The notes beneath the pieces were generated by a model. The model was not told where the DNA came from and searched no databases. It saw only the letters and a list, made by a program, of their open reading frames with translations. Position numbers and translations under genes: made by a program. A DNA stretch of 64,000 bases. Origin: Diphasiastrum complanatum (taxonomy: Eukaryota; Streptophyta; Lycopodiopsida; Lycopodiales; Lycopodiaceae). The stretch's first letter is position 1; every line of letters begins with the position of its first letter. The stretch lies in the NCBI GenBank assembly GCA_029204225.1, contig CM055099.1, positions 51,601,298 through 51,665,297 of the forward strand. The letters are read 5' to 3'. Of this stretch, positions 58,602 to 64,000 are shown piece by piece.

Positions 58602-60290
58602 TTAAATTCATGATGATTCTATGTGAATTTCATTATATTTGATAAGTTTTATTGCATTTGTGGCTTTTTTTTGGCTAATTTTTAAGTTTGAAATTTTCAA
58701 GCCTCTACAGATCAATTTTCGACATTCAATTTTGCTCTTAATTTCTAATTTGATTTTATAGGTTTGTAGAGCTTTGTCTTAGCTTTCATTTGCACCAATT
58801 TGCAAGCAATTTGGATAAGAGATGCAAAAGTTATTGCACTTTTCCCATAAGCTGTCAAAATAGGTGATTAGAAATTTCAATTCACTTGATGTAAATTTTT
58901 CAAATCTGATTTGAGTTTTTATTTCAAGTTTCTTTACATAAAATTTTAGAGCGTTGTTTAAGCTTTGATCTGATCCATATGGCAGGTCATTTGGATTAGT
59001 ATCCAAAGCGTTATGACAATTCTTAATTCCTAGCTCTAGTTTTACTAATTTTTCTTCTTCAAATTTTCAAACCTATTCTAGGGTTAATTGGGCCTATCAA
59101 ATCACCTCCAATCATTGATCTGATACTATGGGCTGATAGAGCTTGTTGTTAGCTTTTCAGAGGTACTAGATTTTTGTAATCTGGATCAATATTGAAGAAC
59201 TTATGATCAAATTAGTGGAGATAGAACAGATTAGCCAGAATTCTGGAAAGTGTTTTCACAAGTGACAGAGAAGCACTTCAACACTTCAATTTTTAAGTTG
59301 TATTTTTTGGTTAAAAAAATTTTAACCTTTCATTTTGAATTTTTTTTAAAACCAATCAAATCCGACGGTCAAATCTGACCAACCAAATCCGATGGTCAAA
59401 TCCGACAGTCAAAACTACCTGTCAGATCCGACAATCCCAAAAAATAAAATAAAATAAAATACTTACATCCAACGACTTTGTAACACAAATCACGTCCGAC
59501 ATCGGACGTATTGAGTCCTCTCCCTCATCCCGACGACATCCGATGATATCCGACGGATTTTTTTTTCATCCGACATCGGACGCATATCTCTTTGTGTCCA
59601 CCCGATGACCCCCGATAACATCCGATAAGACATGGTCCCCCCCCCCCTTGCGCTTACACTCTCTCTCTCTCTCTACGCTTTCCGGCCCCCTTCCTCTCTT
59701 TGGACGTACCCCCCCGGCGCCCACCCCATCACCTACCCCCCACGTGGCGCCCTCCTCCCTATCTCTCTCATTCTATCTAGCCCCCCTTCTTCCGACGGGC
59801 CCCCCTTCTCTCACATCCGACACATGCCGAACGCCCCCCCCCCTTTTTTCTCACGTCTGACGCCCCCTCACGCCCGAAGCCCCTTTCTCTCTCTAACCCC
59901 CTCTCTCTCTAGCCCACCATATCTCTTTCTCTCTCTTCTGCGTGGCCAGAGAGCTTCTGCTCCAGGCCGCCCATCAAAGAGTATTCCTTGGATATTCCTC
60001 CAAGGAATATTCTATGGAATATCTCTTCCCTCTCCTCTGCTCTCCTCCGTGCCCATAAAAATTTGTTTTCTTCGATTTTTTCCAACTTTTTTATGGTCTC
60101 TCAAAATACATAGCAAGCACCTGAATGCACCACAAGAGCGGCTGGAAAAAAAAATCGTCGTAAATTCTTAATTTTTCTCACGGTTCTTTCTATTCTTCTG
60201 CGAGCACTCCAATGTTTCATAAATTCCAAAAGAATTATAGAATTCAATTTTGAATTTTCTTTAAACCTTTTTTTCTAAGTTGCTAAATTC
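58602..60290 (-). repeat. Right arm of foldback element (IR2)
   Basis: Partner of 57012-58572, with a loop of only about 30 bp that is itself an extra copy of ATTCATGATGATTCTATGTG. It is rich in C and CT (59637-59945) and in TCCGACATCGGACG-type palindromes (59495-59640). The outer end lies near the TRIM insertion at 60323. Confidence 0.85.
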
Positions 60291-60322
60291 AATTTTACTT
60301 TCATTCTTTGACTCTACATAAC

Positions 60323-60466
60323 TGTTAGAAATCCATAAATCATAATATGGATGGACAGACTAGGATTCGAACCCAGGACCTCCCTCATACCAGATGGGAT
60401 GCTCTACCACTGAGCTATCCGCCCTGTTTGATAGTTCTCTCTAGAGTGTGGATTGATATTCCAACA
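60323..60466 (-). repeat. 3' LTR of TRIM
   Basis: 144 bp, TG...CA ends, containing tRNA-like sequence at 60352-60424. Confidence 0.9.
60352..60424 (-). tRNA. tRNA-like sequence in TRIM LTR (copy 1), not a free-standing gene
   Basis: 73 nt on minus. The acceptor GGGCGGA pairs with TCTGTCC (two G-U), followed by A; D arm GCTC-AGTGGTA-GAGC; T arm CTGGG-TTCGAAT-CCTAG. The A box reads TAGCTCAGTGG and the B box GGTTCGAATCC, both Pol III consensus. The anticodon stem has one mismatch in this copy. The loop TCTGGTA lacks the universal U33, so the isoacceptor is uncertain (TGG at the anticodon position) and decoding function is doubtful. Confidence 0.72.
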
Positions 60467-60609
60467 CCCCCCCTCAAGCCACATTTGGTTGGGGTCCTAG
60501 CTGTCATCTGCCCCACAACTTGGGCCAAATGAAAGCTAAAACAAAGCTCTACAAATCTGTGGAATCAAATTAGAAATGAAAAACGAAATTGAACTTGGCT
60601 CTGATACCA
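60467..60609 (-). other. TRIM internal region with PBS and polypurine tract
   Basis: 143 bp. Polypurine tract at 60467-60475, primer-binding site at about 60598-60609. Between them, 60531-60593 is nearly identical to 58382-58452 in the left arm of IR2 (CAAATGAAAGCTAAAACAAA to AACGAAATTGAA). Confidence 0.85.
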
Positions 60610-60753
60610 TGTTAGAAATCCATAAATCATAATATGGATGGACAGACTGGGATTCGAATCCAGGACCTCCCTCATACCGGATGAGATGCTCTACCACTGA
60701 GCTATCCGCCCTGTTTGATAGTTCTCTCTAGAGTGTGGATTGATATTCCAACA
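60610..60753 (-). repeat. 5' LTR of TRIM
   Basis: 144 bp, about five substitutions from the other LTR by eye; contains tRNA-like sequence at 60639-60711. Confidence 0.9.
60639..60711 (-). tRNA. tRNA-like sequence in TRIM LTR (copy 2), not a free-standing gene
   Basis: 73 nt on minus with the same cloverleaf. The anticodon stem TCTCA/TGAGG pairs fully here, and one T-stem pair is lost (CTGGA/CCCAG). The B box reads GATTCGAATCC. The loop is TCCGGTA (CGG at the anticodon position). Each copy repairs the other's mismatch, so the ancestor was a perfect cloverleaf. Confidence 0.72.
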
Positions 60754-61193
60754 TGTAGGAAAGCAAGAGTCAACTCACCAAGATCTAGTTATCAATCAAT
60801 CTCCACATAAAACAAGAGAGAAGAGGCTGGGCGCCCAACTCTAAGAGAGAGAGAGAGAAAACAGCAACAAGAGCAATGGAGAGCAATGCTTAGCCAAACT
60901 GTTTAAAATGGAAAACACAATGAGCATCTAAGTACTCTATCTGGATGTGACCAAATGCCACCAAACCCTAAGGTTAACCACTTACTAAATGTAGGGCACC
61001 CCCAAAAGTCAAGATAGGGCCCCTAAACAAAATTAGACCCCTAAGGACATGACCAAAATTGGGTCCAACTGAACTTATTTAAGACAAACTTAAGATGGCC
61101 TAAATAACTAAATACCCATGGTTACACAAATCTCGACCTTTTGGGTCAAAGTAACCTATGCATTAACTTTAGCATAGTCATTTATTTCTAACA
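60754..61193 (-). repeat. 3' LTR of Copia element
   Basis: 440 bp, TGTAGGAAAGCAAGAG to TTATTTCTAACA; closest to the left LTR of the intron 4 copy (both have CTTATTTAAGAC). Confidence 0.92.
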
Positions 61194-61230
61194 CCCTCCT
61201 TAAATGACAATGCAAAAACTGAAATCTTCA

Positions 61231-63066
61231 CTATGTAACAAAACCAACACGTGGTATCAAATTTAAAGCTTTGCATAAAGCTTCAAATCTGACTCTAGGC
61301 AACGCCTTAGTGAAGAGGTCCGCAATATTATCCTCCGTAGGACAATATTCAAGTAAAATGTCGCCATCATGAAGTCTCTCCCGAACAAAGTGACAATGGA
61401 TCTCGATGTGCTTCGTCCTTGCATGAAAAACAGGATTTTGTGCAATGGCAATAGCACTTTGACTATTACTCAAGATAAGAGTGGCTGAGGGCTCACCAAA
61501 CTTCATGTCAACAAGTAGTCTTCTCAGCCATAAACACTCTATTGTGGCTGAAAATATCGCTCTATATTCTACGTCATTAGAAGAAGTAGCAACAGTGGGC
61601 TGCTTTTTACTTGACCACAAAATTGCAAAATTTCCATAAAAAAAGCAATGTCCACTTGTAGAGCGTCTAGTGTCTTGATCTCCACCCCAATCCGAGTCAC
61701 TAAAACCAACCAAACATGCATCATCACAAGCAGGAAAAACCAGTCCATGACTTCTTGTTCCTTGAAGATATCGAAAGATCCTCTTCAACGCTTTCCAATG
61801 TGATGTCATCGGGACATGCATGAATTGACTCATGAGTGAGACACTATAAGAAATGTCCGATCTTGAATTACATAGGTAAATGAGACAGCCAATAGCTTGA
61901 CAATATAAACTAGTGTCAAATGATTCACCATCACCTTGACTACTTAATTTCAGGACTGTCTCCATAGGTGTAGCAACCGGCTTGCAATCTTCCATCTTGA
62001 ACCGCTTCAAAATCTGCCCAATGTAACGTTTTTGAGAGATGAAAATTGCAGCCCCTTCTTGCACAAATTCAAGACCAAGATAAAAGTGCAATAGGCCTAA
62101 ATCTGAGGTTTCAAAAACCATACCAAGATCAAGTATTACGGCATCAATCTGCTGCTCATTACTTCCCGTAATAATAATATCATCAACATAAAGTAAAATA
62201 ATGATGATATAATCTGAAGTATGCTTGACATAAAGAGTAGATTCGCTAGGACTATTATTAGTAAACCCTCGATCACAAAAGTAGGCATGTATCTTTTGAT
62301 ACCACATCCTTGGAGCTTGCTTCAATCCATAAAGTGCCTTCTTGAGAAGACAAGCTTTATCTTCTTGGCCTTCAACCAAAAAAGCAGCAGGTTGTTGAAG
62401 GTACACTTCCTCATTGAGATCACCATTGAGGAATGTTGTCTTTATGTCAAGTTGCCGCAAACGCCAACCAAAGTGGGCAGCCAAAGAGGTTACTACCCTC
62501 ACGGTAGTCATCCGAGTAGTAGGAGAAAAAGTCTCCTCATAATCAATCCCCTTTTGCTGAGCATAGCCTTTGGCAACGAGCCTTGCCTTGTACCTTTCAA
62601 TGGTACCATCTGCCTTATACTTGATTTTGTATACCCATTTAGAACCAATTGCCTTATTCCCATGAGGAAGATCAACAAGAACCCAAATCTGGTTCTTCAT
62701 AAGTGAGTCATACTCATCTTGCATCGCATCCTCCCAACATTTTACTCCCTTGGCCTGCTCATAGAAAACAGGTTCTTCTGCAACATCTCCATGAGATGCA
62801 AGAGTAAAATTTGAAAAATCAGCATAGTCCACGGATTTTGTATAGGCACGTGTCTTTCCATCATAAAATGAACTTACTTTGTTGTCCCGCAAAGTCGACA
62901 ACAGCAACCGTGGAACTGTTTTGGGCTGTCCAACAGCCATGTCTCTTCTTACAATTTGTTGTCCAAGATCCTCCGACACCGCACTTGGCTGTCCAAGATC
63001 TTCCAAAACTGGTCCTTGTTGTCCAACAGTTCCTGCAGGCTGATTTTGAGCAACAACGGACGGTTC
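61231..63066 (-). CDS. Copia reverse transcriptase-RNase H, uninterrupted (591+ aa)
   Basis: In order: WEDAMQDEYDSLMKNQIWVL, SKWVYKIKYKADGTIERYKA, the RT core ([45 protein letters not shown]), the connection ([15 protein letters not shown]) and RNase H ([59 protein letters not shown]). All catalytic acidic residues appear present. It is separated from integrase only by a TAA at 63067-63069, so Gln (CAA) to stop is likely. It is the reference for judging the deletions in the intron 4 copy. Confidence 0.9.
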   Translation of the reverse strand, partial: EPSVVAQNQPAGTVGQQGPVLEDLGQPSAVSEDLGQQIVRRDMAVGQPKTVPRLLLSTLRDNKVSSFYDGKTRAYTKSVDYADFSNFTLASHGDVAEEPVFYEQAKGVKCWEDAMQDEYDSLMKNQIWVLVDLPHGNKAIGSKWVYKIKYKADGTIERYKARLVAKGYAQQKGIDYEETFSPTTRMTTVRVVTSLAAHFGWRLRQLDIKTTFLNGDLNEEVYLQQPAAFLVEGQEDKACLLKKALYGLKQAPRMWYQKIHAYFCDRGFTNNSPSESTLYVKHTSDYIIIILLYVDDIIITGSNEQQIDAVILDLGMVFETSDLGLLHFYLGLEFVQEGAAIFISQKRYIGQILKRFKMEDCKPVATPMETVLKLSSQGDGESFDTSLYCQAIGCLIYLCNSRSDISYSVSLMSQFMHVPMTSHWKALKRIFRYLQGTRSHGLVFPACDDACLVGFSDSDWGGDQDTRRSTSGHCFFYGNFAILWSSKKQPTVATSSNDVEYRAIFSATIECLWLRRLLVDMKFGEPSATLILSNSQSAIAIAQNPVFHARTKHIEIHCHFVRERLHDGDILLEYCPTEDNIADLFTKALPRVRFEALCKALNLIPRVGFVT

Positions 63067-64000
63067 TTAATGAACATTAGGCTCTAAACTTGATGAGGTG
63101 TTGGGCAGGTCGAAACTGGTTGATTGCTGTCCCTTATCTCCAGCAATAGAAGGTGGTACCAAATCTGGAAAAACTTCAACATTCACACTATGTGGGCTGT
63201 CCCCCTTCAAGATATGAGTTGGGGCCACATCCCATGAATTTTTTTCATCAAAATGCACATCACGACTAGCAATAATCTTGTTAGTGCTCAAATTGAACAG
63301 CCTATAGCCTTTGCTTTCACTACTATAGCCAACAAAAATGCATTTAACTCCTTTATCCTCAAGCTCTGTACGAAGTTTATCCGAAACAAAAGCATAAGCT
63401 GTACAACCAAAAATGCAAAAGTGAGAGATTGTAGGCTTCTTTCCATACCAAACTTCATAAAGAGTTAATACTTTAAATGCTTTAGTAGGACAACTATTGC
63501 TTATGTATGTTGCCGTTATAACCGCTTCAGCCCAAAACTTGTGAGGCAAAGCCCCGTTGCTTTGAGCATGCAACAGGCCATCTCCATAAGTGTGCGATTC
63601 TTTCGCTCGGCAACACCATTTTGTTGAGGCGTATAAGGAGTTGTCATTTGATGTAGAAATCCCTTTTCTCAAAGAAATGCACCGAACGTATTCTTAATGT
63701 ATTCCCCTCCTCGATTGGTGCGTAGGGTTTTCAAAGAATGCCCAAACTGATTTTCCACCATTGCTGAAAATCAATAGATGCACTTTCCAATGGATTCGGT
63801 CCTCATTGGACCACAAACATCACTATGAACCCAATCAAATTTATCAAGAACCCCTATAGTTCCATCAATTGGAAAAGGTTTCCTTTGAAACTTTCCAAGT
63901 ATACACCCCTCGCATACATGCCCTTCCGGCTGCCCAATAGTAGGAATGTCTTCTACCATATTACATGTCTTCAGCTTCTTCAAACTTGCAAAGTTGAGAT
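63067..64000 (-). pseudogene. Copia integrase, frameshifted
   Basis: 63771-63983 has the zinc region (VCEGCILGKFQRKPFP) and the first catalytic Asp (DWVHSDVCGP). 63067-63672 has GALPHKFWAEAVITATYISN and CTAYAFVSDKLRTELED. Between them the core with the second Asp (GGEYIKNTFGAF) and AERKNRT is readable only across frameshifts and a stop (near 63670 and 63560). Orthologous to the + strand fragment at 3106-4682. Confidence 0.88.

Larger units (their letters stand above)
60323..60753 (-). mobile_element. TRIM (431 bp) whose LTRs contain a tRNA-like sequence
   Basis: Two 144-bp direct repeats (60323-60466 and 60610-60753), each TGTTAG...CCAACA on +, flank 143 bp of internal DNA. On minus, the right repeat is followed directly by TGGTATCAGAGCC (primer-binding site, initiator-Met tRNA), and the left repeat is preceded directly by GAGGGGGGG (polypurine tract). 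No coding. Known: TRIMs are tiny non-autonomous LTR elements; Cassandra TRIMs carry 5S rRNA in the LTR. Here the LTR carries a 73-nt tRNA-like sequence instead. Left flank is ATAAC; the right flank is hidden by the adjoining Copia. Confidence 0.9.
60754..64000 (-). mobile_element. Copia LTR retrotransposon, 3' part (runs off window)
   Basis: Same family as 7332-11151. LTR at 60754-61193, polypurine tract AAGGAGGG, then RNase H, RT, and integrase reading leftward from the window end. Its left end touches the TRIM at 60753 with no base between. The 5' part with gag, protease and 5' LTR lies outside. Confidence 0.92.

Noticed and set aside
59632-60171. A 179-codon + strand frame rich in Pro/Ser/Leu
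   Set aside because: It lies in the C/CT-rich right arm of the foldback; length comes from base composition, and there is no homology or start context.
60352-60711. Two free-standing tRNA genes in tandem
   Set aside because: Both lie at the same place inside identical 144-bp TG..CA repeats with PBS and PPT, lack U33 and have stem mismatches; they are parts of a TRIM.

Overview
The window reads as nuclear DNA of a land plant with a large, transposon-packed genome. It holds one spliced host gene with introns up to about 22 kb, several families of plant LTR retrotransposons primed by initiator-Met tRNA, and nested LINEs. A fern or other seedless or gymnosperm lineage is my leading guess from intron size and element types, but the species cannot be fixed from sequence alone.

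Host gene: eighteen + strand exons between 5514 and 43592 encode the C-terminal 1508 residues of a GMI1/SMCHD1-type protein (SMC flexible-hinge family, related to DMS3 of RNA-directed DNA methylation). The exons join in one open frame. The N-terminal part, including the expected GHKL ATPase, lies upstream of the window, so 1-5513 is intron. About nine tenths of the gene here is intron. Intron 4 carries a complete but internally deleted Copia element (7332-11151) with a TACAT target duplication. Intron 8 (14667-36583) carries a stack of LINE copies, all antisense to the gene and joined through (GA)n tracts, plus a Gypsy element (19118-24638) inside one of them.

Downstream of the gene lies a giant inverted duplication. 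The 3' end of the gene and its flank (40745-46096) is repeated in reverse at 50572-56108, around a 4.5-kb spacer of broken Copia pieces and a short-period repeat. The reverse copy holds decayed versions of the two hinge exons. A read-through transcript could fold into a hairpin matching the gene.

The last part (57.0-64 kb) holds a second, unrelated foldback (arms about 57012-58572 and 58602-60290), a 431-bp terminal-repeat retrotransposon in miniature (60323-60753) whose two 144-bp LTRs each contain a tRNA-like sequence with A and B boxes, and, abutting it exactly, a Copia element that runs off the right end.

Most interesting: the TRIM with a tRNA-like sequence in its LTRs; the inverted duplication of a gene from the RdDM-related hinge family; and the LINE family with covarying 3' stem-loops, (TC)n tails and an ORF1-only derivative. 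All coordinates of diverged repeats are by-eye and approximate.
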